From JAQGMV01 sp963828715 (GTDB lineage: Bacteria; Pseudomonadota; Gammaproteobacteria; Burkholderiales; SG8-41), in contig CAWHFX010000015.1 in the NCBI GenBank assembly GCA_963828715.1, positions 434,001-498,000 of the forward strand: DNA of 64,000 nucleotides, given 5' to 3'. Shown one piece after another: positions 1 through 9,599 of this stretch. A program made the translations under genes and the position numbers. Each line of letters opens with the position of its first letter. Position 1 is the stretch's first letter. Below the pieces are notes generated by a model. It worked only from the letters and a program-made list of their open reading frames with translations, had not been told where the DNA came from and did no database searches.

Positions 1-99
1 GTGAAACGACACAGACCTCAATTCTTCGGTTGGAAGTCGCACAAGGACGAACCGAACGCCGCCTCCGCGGTGACGAATACCGAAAGGACATCACGATGA
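1..99 (+). CDS. 3' end of an unknown upstream gene (partial)
   Basis: Frame 1 is open from the window edge to a TGA at 97-99. That stop overlaps the ATG of the CoA-transferase at 96 in an ATGA arrangement, the coupling seen repeatedly in this window. The visible 32 residues are charged and end in ERTSR; they show no recognisable domain. Only the overlap supports coding, so it could be plain leader sequence. Confidence 0.3.
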   Translation: MKRHRPQFFGWKSHKDEPNAASAVTNTERTSR

Positions 100-1280
100 A
101 AACCCGACTTCCGCTCGCAGATTTCAAAGTGCTCGACCTGACTGCACACCGCGCGGGGCCAACGGCGGTGCGCCAGCTTGCCGACTGGGGCGCCGACGTG
201 ATCAAGATCGAGCCTCCGGGAGGGCCCGCAACGGATGCAACCGGCAGCCGCCGCAGCGGGCCTGATTTTCAGAATCTGCATCGCAACAAGCGCAGTCTCA
301 CGCTCAACCTGAAAGCGCCGGAAGGTAAGGCGATCTTCTTCGAGCTTGCGAAGACGGCGGACGTCGTCGTGGAGAACTTCAGATCGTCCGTGAAGCACAA
401 GCTGGGTGTGGACTACGAGTCGGTGAAGAAGGTCAACCCCCGCATCGTCTACGGCAGCATCTCCGGATTTGGCCAGGACGGTCCGTACGAGAACCGCCCC
501 GGCGTCGACCAGATCGCGCAGGGTATGGGCGGCCTCATGTCGATCACGGGCAATCCCGGCGGCGGTCCGGTGCGCGTAGGCATCGCGATCAACGACACGT
601 CCGCGGGCCTGTTACTGTCGAATGCCATTCTGCTCGCCCTCCTCGATCGGGAACGTACCGGCGAAGGCCAGTGGGTCTCGACCTCGCTCATCGAGACGCA
701 GATCTACATGCTCGATTTCCAGGCGGCGCGCTACCTGATCGCCGGCGAAGTTGCGGGGCAGGAGGGGAACAACCATCCGACGGCGGCGGGGACCGGCATG
801 TTCCAGACGGCGGACGGGTATATCAACGTCGCCGCGACAGGCGACAACGTGTGGGCGCGCTTCTGCAAGGCGACGGGCGCGACGGATCTGCTGACGAACC
901 CGGATTACGCGACGCCGGCTGCACGTTCGAAGAACCGCAAGGCGGTCAGGGCACGCATGGAGGAAATCGTCCGCGCTCACACGAACGATCACTGGGTCGA
1001 GCTCCTGAACAAGGCCGGCGTGCCGTGCGGGCCGATCAACACGATCGACAAGGTATTCGCCGATCCGCAGGTGCAACACCTTGGCATCGCGAAACCGATC
1101 GAGCATCCGAAATACGGCGCGCAGACGGTCGTCGGCCAACCGATTCATCTCAGCCGCTATCCACAGCCGGAGAAGCTCGAACACACGCCCGAGCCAGGGG
1201 AACACACCGACGCGATACTCGAGAAGCTCGGCTACGACGACACGCAGATTGCCGCGCTGCGCACGAAGGGTGCGGTGTAG
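96..1280 (+). CDS. CaiB/BaiF family CoA-transferase (class III)
   Basis: A 394-residue cytoplasmic enzyme expected to move CoA between a CoA thioester and a free carboxylic acid. The N-terminus carries the family pattern LPLADFKVLDLT, then GADVIKIEPPGG and RNKRSLTLNLK; the segment GFGQDGPYENRPGVDQIAQ holds the conserved Asp that forms the acyl-enzyme anhydride in formyl-CoA transferase. Length is normal for the family. I chose the ATG at 96 because AAAGGA sits about nine bases upstream and the protein then starts like its relatives; an earlier in-frame ATG at 30 lacks both. The substrate cannot be told from sequence. Confidence 0.93.
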   Translation: MKTRLPLADFKVLDLTAHRAGPTAVRQLADWGADVIKIEPPGGPATDATGSRRSGPDFQNLHRNKRSLTLNLKAPEGKAIFFELAKTADVVVENFRSSVKHKLGVDYESVKKVNPRIVYGSISGFGQDGPYENRPGVDQIAQGMGGLMSITGNPGGGPVRVGIAINDTSAGLLLSNAILLALLDRERTGEGQWVSTSLIETQIYMLDFQAARYLIAGEVAGQEGNNHPTAAGTGMFQTADGYINVAATGDNVWARFCKATGATDLLTNPDYATPAARSKNRKAVRARMEEIVRAHTNDHWVELLNKAGVPCGPINTIDKVFADPQVQHLGIAKPIEHPKYGAQTVVGQPIHLSRYPQPEKLEHTPEPGEHTDAILEKLGYDDTQIAALRTKGAV

Positions 1281-1296
1281 AAGACGGGTACAGCGG

Positions 1297-1320
1297 AAGC
1301 GGCCCGCTCGGGGCCGCTTT
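1297..1320 (+). terminator. Hairpin between convergent genes
   Basis: A perfect 9-bp GC-rich stem (1297-1305 with 1311-1319) and a 5-base loop lie 17 bases after the CoA-transferase stop. Only three T residues follow on the plus strand, so this is a weak intrinsic terminator. Its place between convergent genes suggests it may serve both. Confidence 0.5.
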
Positions 1321-1339
1321 CGATCGCAGTGCAAGCGTG

Positions 1340-1693
1340 TCAGCTGCGTGCTGCACGCACTCCGCAGTAGACCAGCACGCCCATCGCCATGAACGGGAAT
1401 GCCGCCACGTAGACCAGAGCGATGAAGGGGGCGGCGAAGAAGAGCGAGACACGCTTCGCTACGCGGAGGATCGCAGCGCGGTTGCGTGCCGCTGCTTTGG
1501 CGAGCATCCACGCGATGAATGCGAGTCCGGCGAAGGGGAGCGCGAGCACGAACACCAAGCCGAGCAGCGGTGCAGCTGCAAGCATGTATACCGGTTTGAT
1601 GGCCCCCGTCAGTCGTCGTGCCCGCGCAGTGATCGTTTGGACTGCGCCCGCGCCCGTGTTGTATTCGTATCCGATTGTGTAGGTCGCGCTCAT
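1340..1693 (-). CDS. Small integral membrane protein, unknown function
   Basis: A 117-residue protein with two strongly hydrophobic stretches, around residues 38-63 and 83-108, joined by a basic loop (KAAARNRAAILRVAKR). This fits a two-helix inner-membrane hairpin. The start at 1693 (MSATYTIGYEY) is preferred over the ATG at 1699 because AAGGAG lies six bases before it and directly abuts the earlier one. It is convergent with the CoA-transferase and stands alone. I do not recognise the family. Confidence 0.6.
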   Translation of the reverse strand: MSATYTIGYEYNTGAGAVQTITARARRLTGAIKPVYMLAAAPLLGLVFVLALPFAGLAFIAWMLAKAAARNRAAILRVAKRVSLFFAAPFIALVYVAAFPFMAMGVLVYCGVRAARS

Positions 1694-2287
1694 GATCATC
1701 TCCTTGGTCTGTGTTTTGTCTGCTGTCGTCCTACTATTCGCACGGACTGTGCCAGCGCGCGCGGCACATCATCGGCCAGGCCGAATGGTCACGTAGATTC
1801 AGAGTGTTATATCGCTTTGCCACGCGACTTTTGCCGCGTGCGCACCGGCTTCGAAGGGCGGCTCAAGTACAAATATTTTGTGCGCCACCACTCGTAATCA
1901 TCGCCGTTAGCGTTGCCGATTCAGGCACTTGCGACCTAACCTCGATGTATGATCAGCATGTGCATCACCCAGGCGTGAGAGCGGCGGTGGGGACGACAGG
2001 CATGTTCGCAAGCCGCGAACTCCGACAGGACGAGCTCAGATCGCTCCTCTCTATCGCTCGCGTTCCGCCGGCACAAACACCGCATGTGCAACGAAAAGGC
2101 CCCTGGTGCACGCGTTATCGGCGAGAATGTTGGAAGGTCGGTTGTCCGTCCGTTCAGTGTTGGACTTTCGTCCAATAGTGAGGTCGTTCTGAAACGCTTA
2201 CTCTCGTCTGCGAATGCTTTAAGCGGTGTGTCGGGCTGTGAGGCGATCAGCTCCGACATCGCTTCACGAATTCGCGCAGGTCGCGAT
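1694..2287. other. Intergenic stretch without a convincing gene
   Basis: About 590 bases between a minus-strand membrane protein and a plus-strand secreted protein, so promoters for both must lie here. It is more AT-rich than its surroundings. Reading frames on both strands are composition-driven and show no domain. No terminator, repeat or RNA gene was recognised. Confidence 0.5.
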
Positions 2288-2726
2288 ATGTCTCATCCTC
2301 TGCGCAGTATCGTTCTCACTTTCGCTCTTGGCGCAATAACGGCTGCCGGGCCGATATTCGCGGCCTCCCATGGCGGCGGTCATCACTCCGGTGGTGGTCA
2401 CCACGGCGGCTCCCACACGCATTTCGCTGTCGGGATTGGATTCGGGGCGGTGTATCCGTGGGGTTGGTATGGCGGGTGGCCTTACTACCCCCCGTACCTA
2501 CTCGGCGCCCGCCTATTACAGCCCGCCGCCGTATTACGCGCCGCCGCCGCAGCAGCAGTCTTACACCTACTATTCGTCGCAACCCGATAACGCCTGGTAT
2601 TACTGCGCAGCCTCGAACGCCTACTATCCGTATGTCACGGAGTGCCCGGGCGGGCAATGGGAGCGGGTCCAGCCGCAGGCCCCACCGCCGGGCTCCGACA
2701 ACGCGCGCATAGAAAGGGCGCCATAG
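2288..2726 (+). pseudogene. Secreted His/Gly-rich then Tyr/Pro-rich protein, frameshifted
   Basis: The first frame encodes a signal peptide (IVLTFALGAITAAGPIFAAS) and a HGGGHHSGGGHHGG segment ending in GGWPYYPPY. The next frame continues with SAPAYYSPPPYYAPPPQQQ and a tail with WYYC, YYPYV and a second Cys, the look of small secreted proteins often named hypothetical in Proteobacteria. The frames join within 2488-2500, where a run of six C occurs, so one extra base explains the break. Restored length is about 145 residues. The His-rich part could bind metal, but that is inference. Confidence 0.6.
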
Positions 2727-2784
2727 CGACCGCCCGAGCGCTCGCTCCTTTTCCAACACCCACCATCGATGCGTGACCTGCGTG

Positions 2785-4402
2785 TCAGGCGCTCACGGAA
2801 CTCAGCATGCCCGCACGCTCGCCAGCAGTCCCCGCGGTGGCATGCAGGTGCACACGCCCCGCGAGGTAACGGCTCACCGCGTTCGTATCCAGCCGTGATC
2901 CACACACGCCAACGTGTCCGTCCGGCCGCAGCAGATAGAATGCCGGACCCGCGATTCTCACGCGCTGGAGCTGAGCGTTATTTTCCGCATTGTCGGAAAT
3001 CGGATGCGTGTGCAGGAGGTCGCCGTGATCCACCGAGTCCGCCGATGGCACGGGTTGACCCATCACCAGAAGATTGAAGCGCGTATCGTCGAGCTTTTCG
3101 AAGACGTCTTCCGGGCCGGTCTTCGCGTCGAACGTGAGTTTCATCCAGGGAAAACGCTCACCCGCCGCGGGCGCATCGGCGGGCAGGCCCGGCAACGTCT
3201 GCGACAATGCGCTATCCGGATAGCGGATCCCGATCTGGGAGATGGTGCGAAACGCCAGCGTACGAACGCGTTCGCGCCTCATCGCTGCTGCAGCGACTTT
3301 CGCCATGATTTTTGTTCGGAACATGCCCGCAAGCCAGCTATCGGACACGATGAGCTGAAATGCCCGGTCGGTCGTGCGCAGCAGCCGCTGTGCAACGGGA
3401 ATCCGCTCCTGCTCGTAGCTGTCGAGCAGCGCCGAGGCCGCCTTGCCCTTGACGACCAGCGCGAGTTTCCACGCGAGGTTATAGGCATCCTGCAGTCCGG
3501 TGTTCATGCCCTGTGCGCCCATGGGGCTGTGGATGTGCGCGGCATCGCCGAGCAGGAAGCACCGTCGCTCGCGGAAGCGCTCGGCGGCACGATGATGAAT
3601 GCGATAGGTCGAGAACCAGCTGCATTGGTGGAACGTAACGCCGCTGCCCGCCTCATGCTGAATCCCGGGAATGACGTCCTCGAAGGTCAGATCGTCACGA
3701 TGGCGCAGCGCTTTCGGCAGAATGCCGATCACCCGCCACCGATCCTTGCCGCGCATCGGGAAGAACAGGTGGAAGCCGTCCTGCCATAGATAGACGTTCA
3801 ACTCACCCGGCTTCATCGGTCCGCTCGCTTCCGTGTCGGCGACGAAGAACACGTGCTCGTACGGGCTCTCCGGGGAAAGAGATACCCGTCAGCTCCCGCA
3901 CCGCACTTTTCGCACCGTCACAGCCCGCGACCCAGGCCGCGGTAACTTTACTGTTACTGCCGTCCGGCAGCGTGAGCGTCACATCGACACCGTCCTCGCG
4001 CTGTTCCAGCGCGATGAGCTCCGTGTTCCACTGCACGTCCAGAGTGTGTTCGTGCAGCTTCGCGCCCATGATCTTTTCGTTGTCGTCCTGACCGAGCATG
4101 AGGACAAACGGGAACGGGCTCATGCTCCTGCCGATGTCGCCGAGCGGGATCCGCGCGGTCCAGCGCCCGTTGGCCCACATGTTGGCGCCAGTCGCACGCG
4201 CACCCAGCGCGAGCGCCTGATCGACGATCCCCATTTTCGAATAGATCTCGAGTGTGCGCGCCTGGACCGCCATGGCACGCGTCTGCTGAGCCGGACCGGA
4301 ATGCCGGTCGATGATCATCGCCCGCACGCCGCGGCGCGCGAGCTGGTTTGCGAGCATGAGGCCGGTCGGGCCGGCACCGGCGATGAGCACGTCTGTATGC
4401 AT
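2785..4402 (-). pseudogene. FAD-dependent aromatic monooxygenase (PheA/TfdB/MhpA-like), frameshifted
   Basis: The N-terminal frame (from 4402) starts MHTDVLIAGAGPTGLMLANQ, a GxGxxG FAD-binding fold, with RAMAVQARTLEIY and a GCDGAKSAVR segment. The other frame carries FLLGDAAHIHSPMGAQGMN, the second FAD motif, and a thioredoxin-like C-terminal domain. They join near 3862-3866: dropping one G restores FPGEPYEHVFFVAD. Combined length, about 538 residues, matches class A flavin hydroxylases of phenolic rings. AAGAGGTG precedes the start. One indel suggests a sequencing error; the enzyme is otherwise intact. A second member lies at 15273-16896. Confidence 0.85.
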
Positions 4403-4561
4403 GTGACACCTCTTCACGCATCTGAGGTCGCCTCCCGGCCTGTTCGAATCCCGGAGCGGGCTGGCCGGAACCGATACGGCGGGCCAGCAGACCCCAGCTT
4501 GGAACACACGCTGTATCGGTGTGTATGATGGACGCTGCGCTATTGAACATCAGGAGCGCCG

Positions 4562-4897
4562 ATGCCGTTCTACAAGCTTGCAGAGATGGAAAGCACGGTC
4601 ATTTCACCCGGCCACTCGACCGCGCACGGGCCCACGATCACCGGCCGCGAGCTCGAAATCGGATACTACAGCGAGCCGAAAGACACCGGTGCAAAGCCGC
4701 ATCGTCACCCGAGCGAGCAGATCATCATGGTCGTATCCGGACGACTGCGAATGCGCATCGACGATGAAAGCCGCGAGCTCGGCCCCGGCGAAGTCGCGCT
4801 CATCCTCGGCGATCAGGAACACGAGCAGCAGGCGCTCGAAGAAGATACGCGCTTCATAAGCTTCAAGCGCGCGACCGGAACTCAACCCGAAGACTGA
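4562..4897 (+). CDS. Small single-domain cupin protein
   Basis: A 111-residue beta-barrel protein. Cupin motif 1 is visible as KPHRHPSEQIIMVVSGRLRM and motif 2 as LGPGEVALILGDQEHEQQA, giving His, His, Glu and His metal ligands. AGGAGCG lies just upstream of the ATG. It is divergent from the broken monooxygenase at 2785-4402. Such proteins can be dioxygenases, isomerases or ligand sensors; nothing here decides which. Confidence 0.85.
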   Translation: MPFYKLAEMESTVISPGHSTAHGPTITGRELEIGYYSEPKDTGAKPHRHPSEQIIMVVSGRLRMRIDDESRELGPGEVALILGDQEHEQQALEEDTRFISFKRATGTQPED

Positions 4898-4964
4898 AGC
4901 GGCGCGACACGCGCGGCCGGCGTGCGACAATGCCTCGCCAGAACAATCTCGAGGAGAAATCGAT

Positions 4965-5936
4965 TTGAAGCGTGCCCTGTGCCGATGGACTGCCGCGACG
5001 ACGCTTGCCGCGGCGGCCTGCCTGGCTCACGCGCAGGCGTATCCCACGAAGCCGGTGCGATTGGTCGTACCGTTCTCGGCCGGCGGCACCAGTGATTTCA
5101 TCGCGCGATCGCTGGCGAAGAAGCTGTCCGAAGCGTTCGGCGGACAGGCATTCATCGTCGACAACCGCGCGGGCGCCGGCGGCACACTCGGCACGGACAT
5201 CGTTGCGAAAGCGCCGGGCGACGGCTACACGCTGCTCATCTACCACATCGCGATTGCGACCGGGCCGTGGCTCTACAAGCAGCTCCCTTACGATCCGCGA
5301 CGGGACATCGCACCCGTTACGCAAATCGGTTCGACCCCCAGCATCATGGTCGTGCATCCCTCGGTGTCTGCGAACACCGTGAAGGAGTTCATCGCGCTCG
5401 CTAAAGCTGCGCCGGGACGCATCACGTATGGGTCGGCGGGCATCGGCAGTGCCGGACACCTCGGGCCGGCGCTGTTCGAATATCGCGCGCAAGTGAAGCT
5501 CTCGCACATACCGTACAAGGGCGGCGGTCCGGCGCTTCTCGCGGCCTCTTCGGGCGAAGTGCAGATGATGATCCAGACGATGCCGGACACGATCCGTCAG
5601 GTCCGCGCCGGACGGCTCAAGCTGCTTGCAGTTTCGACGGCCAAGCGCGTAAGCGACCTGCCGGACACGCCCACGATCGCTGAGTCCGGTGTGCCAGGCT
5701 ACGACTACGCGACGTGGTTCGGATTCTTTGCGCCCGGCGCGACGCCGCAGCCACTGGTCGCACAGCTCAACCAGGTCGTGAACAGGCAGCTCGCCGCACC
5801 CGATCTTCAGGCGGAGTTTCGCAAGGACGGGCTCGACCCGACCGGCAGCACGGTGAACGCGTTTCGAAGCCTCGTGAGCGCCGAGATCGACAAGTGGGGT
5901 AAGGTCATCAAGGCTGCCGGCATCGAGCCGAACTGA
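4965..5936 (+). CDS. Bug/TctC-type tricarboxylate transporter substrate-binding protein
   Basis: A 323-residue periplasmic receptor of the tripartite tricarboxylate transporter family, binding small carboxylates for TctAB-type membrane partners. The signal peptide ends in LAHAQA; family signatures follow as YPTKPVRLVVPFSAGGTSD, VDNRAGAGGTLG and APGDGYTLL, then HIPYKGGGPAL in the second lobe. The start is TTG at 4965, chosen because GAGGAG lies eight bases upstream and the signal peptide begins there. It is an orphan receptor with no TctA or TctB beside it, common for Bug proteins. The ligand is unknown. Confidence 0.92.
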   Translation: MKRALCRWTAATTLAAAACLAHAQAYPTKPVRLVVPFSAGGTSDFIARSLAKKLSEAFGGQAFIVDNRAGAGGTLGTDIVAKAPGDGYTLLIYHIAIATGPWLYKQLPYDPRRDIAPVTQIGSTPSIMVVHPSVSANTVKEFIALAKAAPGRITYGSAGIGSAGHLGPALFEYRAQVKLSHIPYKGGGPALLAASSGEVQMMIQTMPDTIRQVRAGRLKLLAVSTAKRVSDLPDTPTIAESGVPGYDYATWFGFFAPGATPQPLVAQLNQVVNRQLAAPDLQAEFRKDGLDPTGSTVNAFRSLVSAEIDKWGKVIKAAGIEPN

Positions 5937-6143
5937 CCCGCAGGTGGCCTACGGTGGATCGCTCGAATCGCATTCACGCACTGACTTCCGCCTGCTCAGA
6001 TCGCATGACCGTGCCGGGCACGCCGTGTCGCAGCCGGGCGACACTCATACCACGGGACATGCGGATAACATAGCGGGACGTCAACCGGATCAGCGCATCG
6101 AGCGTTTTGGTTGGCGACACCAATCATCAAATGGGAGCGGCAA

Positions 6144-6434
6144 ATGAAAGAAGTCAGTCTGATCGGAGCGATGGTGTTCGCACTCTCTTTTGCGATGCCG
6201 GCCAGTGCCGGCGACGCGGCGTCGGGAGCAGATCTGTGGAAGGCCAAGGGATGCCTCGGCTGTCATGACAAGGACACCAAGAAGGTTGGTCCTGCGTTCA
6301 AGGACGTCGCCGCCAAAAATCCCAGCAAGGCCGCTCTGGTTGAAAAGCTCAAGGACGGCAAGGGCCACATGAAAATCAACGCGTCGGAAGCCGAGATCAG
6401 CTCGATGATCGACGCGGTGCTCGCAACCAAGTAG
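6144..6434 (+). CDS. Small class I cytochrome c
   Basis: A 96-residue secreted electron carrier. A signal peptide (ending near MPASA) is followed by GADLWKAKGCLGCHDKD, whose CLGCH attaches haem covalently with His as axial ligand. KKVGPAFKDVAAK follows, and the Met in GHMKI is the likely sixth ligand. This resembles c-551/c-552-type periplasmic cytochromes. The start at 6144 has GGGAGCGG upstream; an ATG at 6111 would put extra residues before the signal peptide. A strong terminator closes it as a single-gene unit. Confidence 0.9.
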   Translation: MKEVSLIGAMVFALSFAMPASAGDAASGADLWKAKGCLGCHDKDTKKVGPAFKDVAAKNPSKAALVEKLKDGKGHMKINASEAEISSMIDAVLATK

Positions 6435-6456
6435 TCCGCCGGCTGCGGCCGCCCGG

Positions 6457-6486
6457 AAACCCCGCCGCCCGGCGGGGTTTTTCTTT
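6457..6486 (+). terminator. Rho-independent terminator after cytochrome c
   Basis: A perfect 10-bp stem (6457-6466 with 6471-6480) closes a 4-base loop and runs into TTCTTTT. It lies 23 bases after the cytochrome stop. It separates that gene from the UGSC-family gene, which must therefore have its own promoter in the 60 bases before its start. Confidence 0.93.
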
Positions 6487-6548
6487 TCCACCGCTCCCTT
6501 CATGCTTCTTAGAATACGTGCGAGATTCCTCACACATGCGAGAGATGA

Positions 6549-8234
6549 ATGGAAGAGCACATGAAGGTCATCAGCCCCGAGGGTCTGCCGCTCGGGGCGA
6601 CAGGACAGGTCAGCCGTCCGGTCGGCGACCTCTCCGGCAAAACGATCGGCGAGGTGTACAACAATCATTTCAAAGGCGAGCTGATGTTTCGTACCTATCG
6701 CCGCCTGTTCGAAGAAAAGTACCCCGGGATCAAGATCATTCCCTACGATCAGTTCCCGATCGTCTACGTCGGCGGTGATGCAGCTTCGCAGAAAAGGATC
6801 GCGCGCGAGATCGCCGCACTCGCCAAAGAAAAGGGCTGTCACGCGATCATCACAGGCAACGGTGGATGAGGGACCTGCACTCCGGCCTCGGTGAGGCCGG
6901 CAGTCGAAGCAGAGAAGCTCGGTATTCCGGGCGTCGTTGTCACTACGACCGGCTTCACGACCATCGCGAGGGCTGCGGCCAAAGCCGAAGGCATGGCCAA
7001 CGTCAGAATCGCGGAGTATCCCGGCGCAGTCGGCGTCCATGCCGAAGAGCTCGTCGTGGAGAACGTGGAGAACGTTCTCTTCAATCGCATCGTCGAGAAT
7101 CTGACGCAATCGGTCGCCGGTGAAGCTTCCGCAGCGCTGAGCACGCGACGGCCCGACGATATCGTCTGCGAAGGCTCGTTCGAAGACGTAAACGAGTACT
7201 TCAGAAGCCGCGAGTGGTCGGACGAACTGCCGATCGTCCCGCCCACCGTCGAGAAGGTCGAAGCGTTCCTGAAGCACACGCGCCGCGCCCCGGACGAGCC
7301 GATCGCCATTCTTCCGCAAGCGAATCTGCAAGCCGTGCCCTGGAACATCGCGGCGAACGCGGTGATGGCCGGATGCAGGCCGGAGACGATGCCGCTGCTC
7401 ATCGCCGCAGTCGAGGCGATCGCCGACAACACCTACAACCTCAACAACATCGGTACGACCTGGGGCGTGTTTCCGTTCCTGCTCGTCAACGGTCCGGCCG
7501 CGAGGCTGATGGGTGTCGAGAATGGAGGGCAGCTCGTCAACAAAGGCGCCAACCCGGCGCTCGGCCGTGCGCTGGGACTGATGATCCGCAACATCGCCGG
7601 CTACAAGCACGGACGCAACTACATGGGCACGTTCGGCTATCCCATGAATTTCGTCATCTGCGAGAACGAGCACGAGACGCCGTGGGAGCCCTATCACGTC
7701 GAGCACGGTTTCCATAAGGACGACACGACCGTGACGGCATGCGGGTCGGTGACCTGGGGCTGGCCGCCGGCGATCTACGGCACTGCCGATCAGACCGCGG
7801 CGCAGACCGCGCTCGACTTCCTCAGTCTCGAGCTCACGAAAAAGCCCTGCCTCGCACGGCTCGCAGAACGTGGGCCGAACGGTTTCAGAAACATGATCAC
7901 GATCATGATCGCGCCACCGGTGGCGAAGTCGCTTGCGGCCGAAGGCTATTCGAAGCAGAAGATTCGCGAGTATCTCTTCGAGCACGCCCGGGTCAGCTAC
8001 AAGGAGCTCGAGTTCGTCTTGAAGTACGGCCACTCCGAGGCGTTCACGATTCCGGAGGCGGTGAAGCGCGGTATCTATCCCGAGGAATATCTGGGGGCAG
8101 AAGACAAGATGCTGCGCGTGCTGCCGAGTCCCGACGTGATCAACATCGTCGTCTGCGGCGATCCGCACCGCAATCGCGTGATGGTACTGTGGGGTGGTTA
8201 CGTGAATCCGGTGACGAAGAAGGTGGAAACGTAA
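6549..8234 (+). CDS. UGSC-family protein with in-frame TGA; candidate selenoprotein
   Basis: One frame runs from 6549 to 8234, interrupted only by a TGA at 6867-6869. Reading the TGA as selenocysteine gives 561 residues with Sec at 107 in the motif U-G-T-C, flanked by HAIITGNGG and TPASVRPAVEAEKLGIPGV. This is the redox motif of the UGSC family, in which Sec or Cys occupies this site. Residues 1-210 form that domain; residues 215-561 form a second conserved-looking region starting DELPIVPPT that I cannot assign. A SECIS-like hairpin follows the TGA at the correct distance. The start may also be the ATG at 6561 (MKVISPEGLPL). Substrate unknown. If the organism lacks Sec machinery, this would be a truncated gene. 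Confidence 0.85.
6870..6904 (+). promoter_or_regulatory. Bacterial SECIS-like hairpin downstream of the TGA codon
   Basis: A perfect 8-bp stem (6882-6889 with 6893-6900) encloses the 3-base loop GGT at 6890-6892. Twenty bases separate the TGA from the loop, and the loop starts with G. As I recall the bacterial SECIS model, it asks for about 16-37 bases and a G among the first two loop bases, so this fits. Three more pairs (6879-6881 with 6902-6904) extend the stem if C6901 bulges out. It would bind SelB and direct Sec insertion at 6867-6869. The hairpin is inside the coding sequence, as is usual in bacteria. Confidence 0.8.
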
Positions 8235-8617
8235 ATCGAATGCTCACACCGCAGCTCGTCGGAGCCCGTTCCATCAGCGCGGGTCGGCATAGCCGCCGCC
8301 CGCGATCGGCCATCCGTTGGGCTTCGTGCTGTGACCATGGTTGAAGGTTCGTTCAACGGGGTCGGCACACGCCATAGCTGTTTCAATCGTCGCACGCTCG
8401 GCAGCATTTGTGAACGATCCAGCGGACCGTACCTTCGCGCCGAGCAGATCGCCCCGCGGTCCGCTACGCGTTTCGCCGCCGGCGGAGCATCGTCGCCATG
8501 ACGCCGAGAAGATATAACATGGCACTTGCACGCGCTGTCGGCGAGGGTCGGCGCAGCAGCCGTAGCCAAAGCGGGAGGAGACCGCACAAGAACGCTCTCA
8601 CTCGAGGAGGAGCATCC
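8235..8617. other. Intergenic region; possible degenerate minus-strand reading frame
   Basis: No secure gene lies between the UGSC gene and the next Bug gene. A minus-strand frame (8274-8531, 85 residues) contains AGSFTNAAERATIETAMA followed by a GWPIAGGG tail. That faintly recalls the C-terminal part of BECR-fold RNase toxins, but there is no start signal and no neighbouring immunity gene. I do not call it. The promoter and leader of the transporter operon must lie here. Confidence 0.35.
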
Positions 8618-9599
8618 ATGAATACCGTCATGACGAAGTTCGGTCGGTGGTTGACGCTGCTCGCGCTTGCGACCGCCACACTCGCATTCGCTCAGCAAAA
8701 ACCTCCCGATTATCCGGTTCGTCCCATTCGGATCATCATCGGCGTGGCACCGGGCGCCGGTGCCGACTACGTGGCAAAGCTGACAGGCGAGATACTGATG
8801 AAACGTTGGGGGCAGAACGTCGTCGTCGATCCCCGGCCGGGCGGCGGCGGCGTCATCGCGAGCGGCGTCGCGGCGAAAGCGCCACCCGATGGCTACACGC
8901 TGTACCAGAACGGCTTCGGGCTTCTCTACCAGGGTGCAACTAAGCGCGTGGATTTCGATGTGCTGAAGACGTTCGAGCCCGTCGTTCGCACCACCTCGCA
9001 GCCTTACATCCTGCTCGTGCATCCCAATGTGGCCGCCAAGTCCGTGAAGGAGCTGATCGCGCTCTCGTCGACCAAACCGCTCACGTATGCCGGAAGCTCC
9101 GGCGTCGGGAGTTCGGTCCAGATCGGAGTGGACCGGCTCGCGAAAGAGTCCGGGATGAAGGTGAAGTACGTTGCCTACAAAGGCAGCTCTCCCGCTCTGC
9201 TTGCGCTCATGGGCGGCGAGATCAACATGGCGGCGACGAGCGCGATGTCAGCAGTCGCAGCGGTCAAGACGGGCAAGGTGCGCGCGATCACATCGCTCGG
9301 GCAGAAGCGCGTGCCCGTAATGCCCGAGCTGCTCGACCCTCGGTGAGCAGGGCTTTCCCAACATATCGATCACGAATACGTACAACCTGTGGGTGCCGGC
9401 CAGGACGTCACCCGCGATCATCGCGGCAATCAACCAGGTGGTCAGCGAAGGCATGAATTCGCCCGAAATCGAGCAGCAGCTGCTCTCGCGTGGCAGTGAA
9501 GCCGTCGATCCGATGCCGCCGCAGACGCTCAAGGCCGAGATCGCGCGCGACTATGCCGATCTTCAGAAGTCGGTGAAGGAACTCGGCCTGACGTTCTAG
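8618..9599 (+). pseudogene. tctC: Bug/TctC receptor of the tct operon, frameshifted
   Basis: First gene of a receptor-TctB-TctA set. GAGGAGGAG precedes the ATG; a signal peptide (LLALATATLAFAQQ) and VRPIRIIIGVAPGAGAD follow, then KAPPDGYTLYQNG. After VPVMPEL the frame is lost near 9331-9334 and resumes as TLGEQGFPNISITNTYNLW, ending KSVKELGLTF. Removing one base restores the family motif LPTLGEQGFPN and a protein of about 326 residues. Unlike the other ten receptors in the window it sits directly upstream of its membrane partners, so it is the likely cognate receptor. Confidence 0.88.

Noticed and set aside
1711..2259. Genes in the 1.7-2.3 kb gap
   Set aside because: Both candidate frames lack ribosome sites and recognisable motifs, and their composition is that of non-coding sequence.
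6090..8168. A 692-codon minus-strand frame opposite the UGSC gene
   Set aside because: It is antisense to a well-supported gene, is rich in Arg/Asp/His as GC-rich shadows are, and shows no domain.
6891..8234. A separate gene starting at the GTG at 6891 after a stop at 6867-6869
   Set aside because: The sequence between the TGA and this GTG encodes part of the family motif (GTCTPAS) in the same frame, and there is no ribosome site. The region is better read as one gene with a recoded TGA.
8274..8531. A BECR-type RNase toxin fragment on the minus strand
   Set aside because: The resemblance is limited to one helix-like stretch; there is no start signal, immunity gene or secretion-linked N-terminus.
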